Assembly (NCBI GenBank): GCA_963601915.1
Contig: CAVCGL010000018.1
Coordinates: forward strand, 1-46,441
Reading direction: 5' to 3'
Origin: Butyricicoccus_A sp963601915
Lineage (GTDB): Bacteria > Bacillota > Clostridia > Oscillospirales > Butyricicoccaceae
Length of the DNA stretch: 46,441 bases
Shown: positions 1 through 7,430 of the stretch, in pieces
Position numbering within the stretch: the stretch's first letter is position 1
How the letters are laid out: each line of letters starts with the position of its first letter
Notes under the pieces: generated by a model
Told to the model about the DNA's origin: nothing
Seen by the model: the letters and a program-made list of their open reading frames with translations, nothing else
The model's database searches: none
Made by a program: the position numbers and the translations under genes

Positions 1-1
1 A

Positions 2-48
2 CACCCCATTTCCTAAACAGTATACCATACTGTCTAACAAATGGGGTG
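2..48. repeat. Large two-tier inverted repeat upstream of dpaA
   Basis: Outer arms CACCCCATTT (2-11) and AAATGGGGTG (39-48) are exact reverse complements. Inner arms ACAGTAT (17-23) and ATACTGT (27-33) are also exact. The two tiers are separated by unpaired CCTAA/CTAAC. There is no following T-run, so it does not look like a simple intrinsic terminator. It could be an operator, a cruciform or the end of an upstream transcript. The upstream context lies outside the window. Confidence 0.6.
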
Positions 49-138
49 CAGTGCACTTCGGGGCGGCTTTTGCTGTTTCCGCAGTGTCAGCGCGCCGCTC
101 GCCGCATAAGATGAAAGCAGGGAAAGGGGAAAGCAGGT

Positions 139-1005
139 ATGAATCACACATTGATGGCAGCCATAGCGGGCGGTGATGTGCGGCAGGTCTTTCTCGGAGA
201 GCGGCTGGCGGCGGATGGGATGCAGATTGGTACGATTGGACTGGAACGGCATCGGTCTGCTCTGCCGGTGTACAGCGATATGGCGGCGTTATTTGCTCAG
301 GCAGATGTGATTTTGCTGCCAATGCCGGTGACGCGGGATGGGGAACGGCTGCATACCCCGCTCGCCAATGCACCGTATCGGCTGAAAGATGTATTGGATG
401 CCGTTCCGGCGGGCGCTGTGGTGTATGGAGGTTCCATTCCGCAAAAGATGTACGATATGGCACAGCGAAGAGGCATTCGCCTGTTTGATTATCTCAAACA
501 GGAAGAACTGGCGCTGCTCAATGCCATTCCGACGGCAGAGGGAGCCATTCAAATCGCGATGGAAGAACTGCCGATGACCATCCATGATCTTCCGGTGCTG
601 GTCATCGGTGCGGGACGCATTGGCTCTGCGCTTGCGATGCGGCTGCGCGGACTCGGCGCACAGGTCACCGTGTCGGCGCGGCGGGAGACGGATTTCGCTC
701 GCATGTACAGCGCGGGGTATCGCTGCTTGGATACACGAAACCTGGCGGGACGGCTGCATGAATTTCCGCTCATCATCAATACAGTTCCTGCGGATATTCT
801 CAGTCGGACAGTACTGGCGGATTGTACACCGGATACGCTGCTGCTGGATTTGGCATCCGGCGCAGGCGGTGTCTGTGAGGACGCCAAAGGGCTTTGTCGT
901 GTGATTCATGCGCTGAGTCTGCCGGGAAAGGTCGCACCAAAGAGCGCAGCAGATGCCATTGCGCAAACTGTGCGGCATATGCTGGAGAGGGAGGGGTTGT
1001 TATGA
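139..1005 (+). CDS. dpaA: Dipicolinate synthase subunit A (DpaA/SpoVFA)
   Basis: 288 aa. With DpaB it converts 4-hydroxy-tetrahydrodipicolinate to dipicolinic acid, the calcium chelator of the spore core, in the mother cell during sporulation. The N-terminal domain (about 1-145) carries the family-typical stretch ending at the conserved NAIPTAEG around 128-135. A Rossmann fold follows, with nucleotide-binding GAGRIG at 157-162. The ATG is chosen because it follows an AAGGGG-type ribosome binding site at normal spacing. The gene overlaps dpaB by four bases (ATGA), indicating translational coupling. No convincing sigma-K promoter was found upstream, although family members are usually sporulation-controlled. 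Length and order match known dpaAB pairs. Confidence 0.93.
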   Translation: MNHTLMAAIAGGDVRQVFLGERLAADGMQIGTIGLERHRSALPVYSDMAALFAQADVILLPMPVTRDGERLHTPLANAPYRLKDVLDAVPAGAVVYGGSIPQKMYDMAQRRGIRLFDYLKQEELALLNAIPTAEGAIQIAMEELPMTIHDLPVLVIGAGRIGSALAMRLRGLGAQVTVSARRETDFARMYSAGYRCLDTRNLAGRLHEFPLIINTVPADILSRTVLADCTPDTLLLDLASGAGGVCEDAKGLCRVIHALSLPGKVAPKSAADAIAQTVRHMLEREGLL

Positions 1006-1571
1006 AACGAACTGCGGGATTCGCCGTGTGCGGATCCTTCTGTACCATAGATCGGGTTCTTGCTGTCATGGAACGGATGACACGGGAGGGCTGGCAGGTC
1101 ATTCCGATTGTTTCCCAAGAGGTATATACACAGGACACACGGTTTGGCGCGGCGCAGGACATTGTCCAGCACATCACAGAGATTTGCGGCAAGCCGCCGC
1201 TGCATACGCTGCAGGCGGTCGAACCGATTGGCCCCAAAGATCTGTTGGATGTATTGATTATCGCGCCGTGTACCGGAAGCACGTTGGCGCGGCTCGCGCA
1301 TGGCATCAGCGACACGCCGGTATCTCTTGCCGCCAAATCACAGTTGCGCGTGGAGAAGCCGGTCGTGCTGGCCGTGGCGAGCAATGATGCGCTCGCCGGT
1401 TCTGCGCCCAATATTGCCGCGCTGCTCAATCGCAAGCAGTATTATTTCACGCCTATGAAACAGGATGCGCCGCACACCAAGCCGCGCTCGCTCGTCGCAG
1501 ATATGAACAAGATTCCGGAAACGGCAGCCTTGGCGCTGGCGGGAAAGCAAATACAGCCGATTTTATATTGA
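1002..1571 (+). CDS. dpaB: Dipicolinate synthase subunit B (DpaB/SpoVFB)
   Basis: 189 aa. This flavoprotein-like subunit of dipicolinate synthase acts with DpaA in the sporulating mother cell. The conserved N-terminal CGSFCT motif lies at about residues 10-15, with the APCTGST loop near residue 90 and SNDALAGSAPN near 126. The start is the ATG at 1002, which overlaps the dpaA stop; a longer in-frame extension would run back into dpaA and is rejected. The gene is followed by a hairpin shared with the convergent argF. Confidence 0.93.
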   Translation: MKRTAGFAVCGSFCTIDRVLAVMERMTREGWQVIPIVSQEVYTQDTRFGAAQDIVQHITEICGKPPLHTLQAVEPIGPKDLLDVLIIAPCTGSTLARLAHGISDTPVSLAAKSQLRVEKPVVLAVASNDALAGSAPNIAALLNRKQYYFTPMKQDAPHTKPRSLVADMNKIPETAALALAGKQIQPILY

Positions 1572-1580
1572 ACACAGCAA

Positions 1581-1612
1581 AAGACCCTGTTCACGCAGAA
1601 CAGGGTCTTGCT
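1581..1612. terminator. Bidirectional terminator between dpaB and argF
   Basis: A perfect 12-bp stem, AAGACCCTGTTC (1581-1592) with GAACAGGGTCTT (1598-1609), has a 5-nt loop. Reading leftwards it continues as TTTTGC, so it terminates argF best; rightwards the T content is weaker. Confidence 0.8.
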
Positions 1613-1633
1613 TGTATCTTGGCGTATGCGTGC

Positions 1634-2617
1634 TTACAGCGTTGCTGCCATGACGGCCTTGATGGTATGCATCCGGTTTTCAGCCTCGTCAAAGACGATG
1701 GACTGCGGACCTTCAAAGACTTCGTCGGTGACTTCCATGGCGTCGCGGTTGAATTTTTCGCCCATTTCCTTGCCGATGGTTGTCTTGTGGTCGTGGAATG
1801 CCGGCAGGCAGTGCATAAATACGGCGTTGTCAGCGGCATTGTCCATCAGCTTCTGGTTGACCTGATACGGAGAGAGGGCATCAATGCGCTCCTGCCATAC
1901 CTCAACCGGCTCGCCCATAGAAACCCAGACGTCGGTGTACAGAACATCGGCGTTCTTGGTTGCTTCCATCGGATCCTCGCAGAAACGCAGGGTTGCACCG
2001 GTCTCTGCGGCGATCTTTTCGCAGGTCTCAATCAGAGCCTGATCCGGGAAATATGCCTTCGGAGCAGCGGCAGTAAAGTTCATGCCCATCTTGGCACAGC
2101 CAACCATCAGCGAGTTGCCCATGTTGTAGCGGGCATCGCCCAGATATACAAAGTTGATGCCCTTGAGTTTGCCGAAATGCTCACGAATCGTCAGAAAATC
2201 AGCCAAGATCTGTGTCGGGTGAGACTCGTTGGTCAGACCGTTCCAGACCGGCACGCCGGCGTATTTTGCCAGCTCTTCGACGATTTCCTGGCCGTAGCCG
2301 CGGTATTCAATGCCGTCAAACATGCGGCCGAGCACGCGGGCAGTATCTGCGATGCTTTCCTTCTTGCCGATCTGAGAGCCGGACGGATCGAGGTACGTCA
2401 CCTGCATACCGAGATCATGTGCGGCAACCTCAAAGCTGCAGCGGGTACGGGTGCTGGTCTTTTCAAAAATCAGCGCGATGTTCTTGCCGCGCAGCGTATC
2501 ATGAGCAATGCCTGCCTTTTTCTTCGCCTTGAGATCGGCAGCGAGGTCAATCATGCCCTCAATTTCTTCCGGCGTAAAATCAAGCATCTTGAGAAAGTTT
2601 TTTCCTTTGAGATTCAT
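1634..2617 (-). CDS. argF: Ornithine carbamoyltransferase
   Basis: 327 aa. It makes citrulline from ornithine and carbamoyl phosphate in the cytosol (arginine biosynthesis, or the reverse in arginine catabolism). Carbamoyl-phosphate residues STRTR lie at 55-59 and HPTQ at 133-136. The ornithine SMG loop is at 233-235, and HCLPAFHD at 269-276 holds the catalytic Cys. Length is typical. The start ATG is preceded by AGGAGGAACACG. No other arginine gene is adjacent, so biosynthetic versus catabolic use cannot be decided here. A promoter lies about 40-70 bases upstream. Confidence 0.95.
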   Translation of the reverse strand: MNLKGKNFLKMLDFTPEEIEGMIDLAADLKAKKKAGIAHDTLRGKNIALIFEKTSTRTRCSFEVAAHDLGMQVTYLDPSGSQIGKKESIADTARVLGRMFDGIEYRGYGQEIVEELAKYAGVPVWNGLTNESHPTQILADFLTIREHFGKLKGINFVYLGDARYNMGNSLMVGCAKMGMNFTAAAPKAYFPDQALIETCEKIAAETGATLRFCEDPMEATKNADVLYTDVWVSMGEPVEVWQERIDALSPYQVNQKLMDNAADNAVFMHCLPAFHDHKTTIGKEMGEKFNRDAMEVTDEVFEGPQSIVFDEAENRMHTIKAVMAATL

Positions 2618-2656
2618 AGTCGTGTTCCTCCTGTGTATTGGTATCCACTGCTCTTT

Positions 2657-2685
2657 ATTATAGCAGACAAATAGATAATTGGAAA
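2657..2685 (-). promoter_or_regulatory. Sigma-A-type promoter of argF
   Basis: On the minus strand TTTCCA (2680-2685), 17 bases, then a perfect TATAAT (2657-2662). It is correctly placed upstream of the argF ribosome binding site. No ARG-box palindrome was recognised. Confidence 0.6.
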
Positions 2686-2692
2686 GTAGGGA

Positions 2693-2727
2693 AAACGCCG
2701 CCTGTACTCAGTGTACAGACGGCGTTT
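2693..2727 (-). terminator. Intrinsic terminator overlapping the end of the small ORF
   Basis: Arms AAACGCCGCCTGTAC (2693-2707) and GTACAGACGGCGTTT (2713-2727) pair at 14 of 15 positions. On the minus strand the stem is followed by TTTTCCC. The right arm lies inside the last codons of the 45-aa ORF at 2708-2845. Confidence 0.7.
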
Positions 2728-2845
2728 GCTGCAATTCGCAGAGCAAATGCAATTGTTGTTCCTGCGTTAACATGCCGGACCGGTATAGGGCGTGAACCAG
2801 ACCGGTCAGCATGCAGCGCTTCCATTCTTGTTCCAGATTGTCCAT
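2708..2845 (-). CDS. Small hypothetical protein, 45 aa
   Basis: The reading frame starts at ATG (complement of 2843-2845), preceded on the minus strand by GGAGGG at good spacing, and ends at TGA (complement of 2708-2710). The product begins MDNLEQEWKR and contains a hydrophobic stretch, then LYRSGMLTQEQ, then LLCELQQ. This resembles a short two-helix protein of the kind often seen near phage or regulatory genes. I do not recognise the family. It lies downstream of the SLH-phosphodiesterase gene on the same strand and ends in its own terminator, which supports a real gene. Confidence 0.55.
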   Translation of the reverse strand: MDNLEQEWKRCMLTGLVHALYRSGMLTQEQQLHLLCELQQTPSVH

Positions 2846-2898
2846 TGCTTCCCTCCGTTCTGAGAGAAGCATATGAGGGGCAATGCGAACTTAGACCA

Positions 2899-4299
2899 TC
2901 AATCGTCAGGATAGACCTCAGACGGCGTAATATTGTCGGTCGTGACGGCTTCTGCCGAGGAGTTTGCGTACTGCATTACCGGAGACAGCGAGTCAATCGT
3001 CCATACACACCAATGAATATTGTTGCGCAGGATGGTCGCACGTTGAGCCGCCGTCAAAGATCGGCTGTTGGCGCCGATGATGATGGTATCTTTGCCGTTT
3101 TTGAGAAGTTGTGCGTTTTTGATGGCGTTGGAATCCACTTTGTTTGTCAGCAGACACAGCGGCGCAGCGTCATCATAGTCTCGCAGATGCAGCAAATCAT
3201 TGACGTAAAAGCTGATCCATGTGACGTTATCCTGCATATTGTATTGCTTGGTCAGCTCAAACAGTGTGCAAACTTGGCTCTGCGTCATGGGAATTTTCAT
3301 CTCGATATACGGATGCAGATGATTGCGCGAACAAAAAGAGATGAATTCTTCAAATGTCGCAATTTTTGTGCCTTCATATCCTGCCCAGCGCTCAGAAGAA
3401 TTGCTCTTGTAGCTGAAATCATAGTTCTGCAGCTGACCATAGGTGAGATCGGCGACATTGCCTGTGCCGTTGCTGGTTCGGTCTATGGTCGTGTCATGAA
3501 TCAAGACCGGTACATTGTCTTTGGTGAACTGCACATCGGTCTCTACATAGCGATACCCCTTGCGCACAGAAAGGGCATAGGCGGGCATGGTGTTTTCCGG
3601 TGCCTCCGAGCTGTATCCGCGATGATTGACAAGGCGAACCTGTTCGTCTGCGGTTTCCTCTTCCTGCTGTGCGTCATTGTACAGGCAGAACACAACGGCG
3701 CATTGCGCGCGGGTTGCTTTTCCTGTCGGAGAGAAGACGCCGGAGGAGGTGCCGCTCATGATACCGGAACGGTAGAGCGTATACACCGCGTCGAGCGCGT
3801 AATCCGCGGTCTGATTTCTGTCGGAAAAGATTTGAGCGCTGCGCGTCCGCGGCAGCACAAAACGCTGATAGTTGGCAAACTGCACGATGAGAAACGCCAT
3901 TTGCTCTCTGGTAATCGCGCTGTTGGGAGAAAATTTGTTGGAAGAAGTTCCTGAGATGAGACCGCCGCTGTATGCCCATGCGACAGCGTGTGCATACGAG
4001 GCGTTGGCGGGAACATCTTCAAATTGTGTGGTTGTGTAAGAGCTGATGTTCTCTTTGCTGTATTTGGCAAGCACGGTGACAAACATCGCGCGAGTCGTGA
4101 CTGTATCCGGAGAAAACGTCGTGGATGTTGTGCCGGAAAATAGGCCAAGATCTACCGCTTGATTGATATATCGCTCCGCCCAATGGCCGGAAGTATCGGT
4201 AAATTTTGCCGCTTGTGCACGTTGCTGCGGACACAACGCAAATACCATTGCTGCCGCAAGCGCACCGGCGATCCATTGTTTTATGCGCTTATGTATCAT
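2899..4299 (-). CDS. Secreted S-layer-domain glycerophosphodiester phosphodiesterase
   Basis: 466 aa, an exported cell-surface enzyme. Residues 1-31 form a signal peptide (basic start, hydrophobic core, cleavage after AQA). Three SLH repeats, about 32-85, 92-145 and 155-210, should attach it to secondary wall polymer. The catalytic GDPD domain spans about 221-455. HRG at 226-228, the EN pair at 235-236, ETD at 253-255 and the HD pair at 268-269 match the metal-binding and catalytic residues of glycerophosphodiester phosphodiesterases. It probably releases glycerol-3-phosphate from glycerophosphodiesters or teichoic-acid-like polymers. The start has an AAGAAAGG ribosome binding site. It is followed on the same strand by the 45-aa ORF. 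Confidence 0.9.
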   Translation of the reverse strand: MIHKRIKQWIAGALAAAMVFALCPQQRAQAAKFTDTSGHWAERYINQAVDLGLFSGTTSTTFSPDTVTTRAMFVTVLAKYSKENISSYTTTQFEDVPANASYAHAVAWAYSGGLISGTSSNKFSPNSAITREQMAFLIVQFANYQRFVLPRTRSAQIFSDRNQTADYALDAVYTLYRSGIMSGTSSGVFSPTGKATRAQCAVVFCLYNDAQQEEETADEQVRLVNHRGYSSEAPENTMPAYALSVRKGYRYVETDVQFTKDNVPVLIHDTTIDRTSNGTGNVADLTYGQLQNYDFSYKSNSSERWAGYEGTKIATFEEFISFCSRNHLHPYIEMKIPMTQSQVCTLFELTKQYNMQDNVTWISFYVNDLLHLRDYDDAAPLCLLTNKVDSNAIKNAQLLKNGKDTIIIGANSRSLTAAQRATILRNNIHWCVWTIDSLSPVMQYANSSAEAVTTDNITPSEVYPDD

Positions 4300-4472
4300 G
4301 CGTGAAACGACCTTTCTTATATATTATATATAATTATCATACCACAAAACGAGAAGATTGTATACTGCTTGACTAGGAAAGATTGTGCTATGATTTTGAT
4401 GAGCATTGCAATTTTACCGATTTGTGGGTAAAATAAAGAAAAACAAGCGAAGATAAAAAGGAGCATGTGCAT

Positions 4473-5015
4473 ATGGAAGAAAGACGATTGGATCTGCGCA
4501 TTCCCAATGAAGCGCGGTCAAAGGAAGGACACCGCACCACAAAGCTGGTATTTCAGCTCAATCAGACGGAGCCGTATACAGAAGAATATGATGCGCTGGT
4601 GCACGAATTGTTCACCGGCGGATTTGGCGAAGGAAGCCGCGTCAATACGCCGCTGTTTGTCAATTTGGCTGCCAATGTACATATCGGCAAGAATGTCGTA
4701 CTCATGCCGTATTTCCGCTGCATGTCTGCCGGAAATGTTTGGATTGATGACGATGCGCGTATCGCGATGAATGTATCCATTATCACAAACAATCATGACA
4801 TGTACGAGCGCGATGTGCTCACCATTCGCGATGTGCATATTGGCAAAAATGCGTGGATCGGTGCCGGTGCGACGATTTTGCCCGGTGTGACGGTCGGAGA
4901 AAATGCCGTGGTCGGCGCGGGAAGCGTTGTGACAAAGGATGTACCTGCCAATACCGTTGTGGTCGGCAATCCGGCACGGGCAATCAAGACATTGGATGCA
5001 GAGCGATTTCAGTGA
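4473..5015 (+). CDS. Hexapeptide-repeat sugar O-acetyltransferase (LacA/Maa type)
   Basis: 180 aa. An acetyl-CoA-dependent transferase of the left-handed beta-helix family, probably acetylating a sugar hydroxyl in the cytosol. Hexapeptide repeats run from about 66 to 170. His108 in NNHD is the expected catalytic base. The C-terminal NPAR motif at 166-169 is typical. A GTG at 4467 is also in frame, but AAAAAGGAG ends at 4463, giving only 3 bases to that GTG and 9 to the ATG at 4473, so the ATG is chosen. It lies in tandem with the C_GCAxxG gene. The exact substrate cannot be told. Confidence 0.82.
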   Translation: MEERRLDLRIPNEARSKEGHRTTKLVFQLNQTEPYTEEYDALVHELFTGGFGEGSRVNTPLFVNLAANVHIGKNVVLMPYFRCMSAGNVWIDDDARIAMNVSIITNNHDMYERDVLTIRDVHIGKNAWIGAGATILPGVTVGENAVVGAGSVVTKDVPANTVVVGNPARAIKTLDAERFQ

Positions 5016-5026
5016 GGAGAAGAATG

Positions 5027-5419
5027 ATGAACAAGCATGTAGAAAGAGCAAAACAGCTGCGGGATACCGCTCCGCAGAACAACAACTGTGCGCAGACCAT
5101 TTTGCGTGCCTATGCAGAAGAAATGGGACTGACGGAAGAACAGGCGGCCGCCGTTGGATGTAATTTTGGCGGCGGCATGAAGTGCGGCGGTACCTGCGGT
5201 GCTATTACCGGTGCGCTGATGGTTCTCGGCACAAAGGGCGTTGTCTCTCCGGCAGCTGTCGGAGAATTTCGCAAGCGCATCGCGCAGAATCATGACGGCA
5301 TGACAGACTGCGCCGATTTGCTCAAGGCAAATGCGCAAAAGGGCGGAAACAAAAAGACGCACTGCGACAATATGATTTATGAAGCCATTGAACTGATTGA
5401 TGAGATGACGAAAGACTAG
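5027..5419 (+). CDS. C_GCAxxG_C_C family putative redox protein
   Basis: 130 aa. It matches the small cysteine-rich family named for its Cys spacing: Cys21 (NNCAQ), Cys45, Cys53 and Cys57 (CGGTCGAITGA), Cys95 and Cys113. Members are thought to bind a metal or take part in redox chemistry; the function is not established. Two adjacent ATGs exist (5024 and 5027). GAGGAG at 5014-5019 gives spacing of 4 and 7, so 5027 is preferred. It starts 12 bases after the acetyltransferase stop and is likely cotranscribed. Confidence 0.8.
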   Translation: MNKHVERAKQLRDTAPQNNNCAQTILRAYAEEMGLTEEQAAAVGCNFGGGMKCGGTCGAITGALMVLGTKGVVSPAAVGEFRKRIAQNHDGMTDCADLLKANAQKGGNKKTHCDNMIYEAIELIDEMTKD

Positions 5420-5515
5420 CAGGCAGCCCCAAATTCCTGACGCCCCGAAGCATGAAATATCAAGAAACAACGCACGCGTTTTGTTAGACTGGAATCACAG
5501 AAAGGGCGTGAGCAA

Positions 5516-6403
5516 ATGAATTGGATACAAGGCATACAGCGGGCAATCGACTATGTAGAGGCGAACATCACAGAAAACATGGACTTTGAGGAAATAGCCA
5601 AACAGGCGTATTCTTCCTCGTTTCATTTTCAAAGGGTGTTCCATATTCTGTGTGGTTTCTCTTTGGGTGAGTATATCCGAATGCGCAGGCTTTCACTGGC
5701 AGGAGAAGAACTGTCCAAGGGATCGGTCAAAATCATTGATATTGCAATGAAGTATGGATATGATACACCGGAGAGCTTTACCCGCGCCTTTATCCGATTT
5801 CACGGCATTGCACCGAGAGAAGCAAAGCGCGGCGGCAAGGTCAGAATATTTACGCCGCTTTCTGTACGATTAACCTTAACAGGAGGCAGCAAAATGGATT
5901 ACAGAATCGAAAAACGAGGTGCGTTTCAGGTTGTTTGCAAGAGAAAGCGTATAGAGAAACCGCAGGGAGCAAATGCGACACCGGACATCACAGCTATGTG
6001 GCAGGAATATGGCGCAGACGGAACGATGAAGCGGCTGATTTCCTGCATGTCGCGTTATCCGGTTATGAAGGGCCTGCTTGGCATCTGCTTTTCCGCAGAG
6101 CTGAACGCGCAACAGTTTCCGTATGGCATCGGTGTGGAGTATGACGGCGGAACCGTTGATGAGGATTTGGAAGTAGTGACGATTCCGGCGAACGCGTATG
6201 CTGTGTTTACGAGCAAAGGAAAAATGCCGGATGCCTTTATCGAGACCTATCATCGAATTGTGACGGAGTTCTTTCCGCAGAGTGCCCAGTACGAATATGC
6301 AGAGAATGTGGAGTTTGAAGTCTATGCATCGGAGGATATATCCGATCCGAATTATTCGTGTGAGATCTGGATTGCGGTAAACGAAAAAACACCATCCATC
6401 TAA
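5516..6403 (+). CDS. AraC-family regulator with GyrI-like effector domain
   Basis: 295 aa. Two AraC-type helix-turn-helix motifs occupy about residues 8-105 (FEEIAKQAYSS and the conserved GYDTPESFTRAF stretch). A GyrI-like/effector-binding domain spans about 127-290 (MDYRIEKRGAF onwards), the same order as Rob/SoxS-related regulators. Such proteins bind small hydrophobic or cationic molecules and activate efflux or detoxification genes. No efflux gene is adjacent, so the target is unknown. The start follows AAAGGG at suitable spacing, and a strong terminator closes the gene. Confidence 0.88.
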   Translation: MNWIQGIQRAIDYVEANITENMDFEEIAKQAYSSSFHFQRVFHILCGFSLGEYIRMRRLSLAGEELSKGSVKIIDIAMKYGYDTPESFTRAFIRFHGIAPREAKRGGKVRIFTPLSVRLTLTGGSKMDYRIEKRGAFQVVCKRKRIEKPQGANATPDITAMWQEYGADGTMKRLISCMSRYPVMKGLLGICFSAELNAQQFPYGIGVEYDGGTVDEDLEVVTIPANAYAVFTSKGKMPDAFIETYHRIVTEFFPQSAQYEYAENVEFEVYASEDISDPNYSCEIWIAVNEKTPSI

Positions 6404-6412
6404 TATGATTTG

Positions 6413-6447
6413 ACAAGCAGTCGTGCATAGCACGGCTGCTTGTTTTA
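6413..6447 (+). terminator. Intrinsic terminator after the AraC-GyrI gene
   Basis: A 14-bp stem (6413-6426 with 6430-6443, one G:T pair) with a 3-base loop, followed by TTTTAG. Confidence 0.85.
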
Positions 6448-6453
6448 GATAGA

Positions 6454-6482
6454 GCATAAAATCCGCGTGATTTCACATACTA
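6454..6482 (+). promoter_or_regulatory. Candidate sigma-G promoter of spoVT
   Basis: GCATA (6454-6458), 17 bases, CATACTA (6476-6482) fits the forespore sigma-G pattern (GnATA / CATnnTA) known for spoVT in Bacillus subtilis. It lies about 50 bases upstream of the spoVT ribosome binding site and after the preceding terminator. Confidence 0.6.
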
Positions 6483-6536
6483 TCCATAAGACTCGTAATA
6501 TGGAAAATAGGATGTGTTGCAGGAGGAATAGATGTT

Positions 6537-7070
6537 ATGAAAGCAACAGGAATCGTCCGCCGGATAGATGATCTCGGGCGGGTTGTCATACCAAAAGAAA
6601 TTCGAAGAACGATGCGGATTCGTGAAGGCGACCCGCTTGAGATTTATACAGATCGAAATGGAGAGGTTATCTTCAAAAAATACTCGCCGATGGGAGAACT
6701 CAATACGTTTGTCTCTCAGCTGTGTGATTCCGTCACAAAGACGACCGGCGCGAGTTGTGTGATTTGTGATCGGGATTCCGTCATTGCCGTATCCGGCAGT
6801 GCAAAGAGAGATGTATGTGATCGCAGTATCAGCGAGGATTTGGAACACATCATGGAACAGCGCAGAATCTTTCGGCCAGAGGGCCGGGTGGTGTCTCTGA
6901 CGGGAGACCCGCGGTATGCGGTATCCATTGCTGCGCCGGTAATCGCGGGCGGCGATGTCTCCGGCTGCGTTGCCCTGCTGCGCGATGAAGCCCATCCGGA
7001 TGCCGGGGAAATAGAGAGCAAGCTGCTGCAAACCGCAGCGAATTTTTTGGGACAGCAGATGGTCAATTGA
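6537..7070 (+). CDS. spoVT: Stage V sporulation protein T, forespore regulator
   Basis: 177 aa, the family's usual length. An N-terminal AbrB-like swapped-hairpin DNA-binding domain (about 1-50, MKATGIVRRIDDLGRVVIPKEIRR) is followed by a GAF-like domain (about 55-177). SpoVT modulates sigma-G-dependent forespore transcription and spore germination properties. The ATG follows AGGAGG at ideal spacing. A sigma-G-like promoter lies upstream. Downstream come a weak hairpin and the tRNA-fMet gene used as integration site. Confidence 0.95.
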   Translation: MKATGIVRRIDDLGRVVIPKEIRRTMRIREGDPLEIYTDRNGEVIFKKYSPMGELNTFVSQLCDSVTKTTGASCVICDRDSVIAVSGSAKRDVCDRSISEDLEHIMEQRRIFRPEGRVVSLTGDPRYAVSIAAPVIAGGDVSGCVALLRDEAHPDAGEIESKLLQTAANFLGQQMVN

Positions 7071-7130
7071 CGGAACGACAGGCGGTTGGTAAAAAAATCG
7101 CCTGTACATAAAATTTTTTTGAAAAAACGC

Positions 7131-7159
7131 TTGACAGATAGGGGACTGTATGGTATTCT
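7131..7159 (+). promoter_or_regulatory. Promoter of tRNA-fMet
   Basis: TTGACA (7131-7136), exactly 17 bases, TATTCT (7154-7159). Transcription would start about 35 bases before the mature tRNA. Confidence 0.8.
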
Positions 7160-7200
7160 ATATAAGCACTCAGCGAGAGGGCAAAACAAAAAGAGAATAT

Positions 7201-7281
<81 letters not shown>

Positions 7282-7282
7282 A

Positions 7283-7315
7283 AACCGTTGATTCTTAGGA
7301 ATTGACGGTTTTTTT
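7283..7315 (+). terminator. tRNA terminator supplied by the element
   Basis: A 12-bp stem (7283-7294 with 7299-7310, two G:T pairs), TTAG loop and T-run. It lies just inside the element and replaces the original terminator, which was moved to 16245-16275. Confidence 0.85.
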
Positions 7316-7350
7316 GTACTTTTCAGACGTTTTGAAATTGCGGCATTTTC

Positions 7351-7376
7351 TCCGTGGGGTGAATTTGGGGTGAATG
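7351..7376 (+). repeat. Left subterminal arm repeat (two GGGGTGAAT units)
   Basis: This 26-base segment is identical to 16033-16058. It contains GGGGTGAAT at 7356 and 7367, 11 bases apart. Its position close to the attachment site on both sides suggests integrase arm-binding sites. Confidence 0.65.
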
Positions 7377-7430
7377 CCCTTTATTTTTGCCAAAATTCCG
7401 CCGATCATATACAAAAAAAGAACAGGCTGT

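Noticed and set aside
1568..2674. 368-codon rightward open frame
   Set aside because: Antisense shadow of argF, which has all catalytic motifs, a ribosome binding site and a promoter on the other strand.
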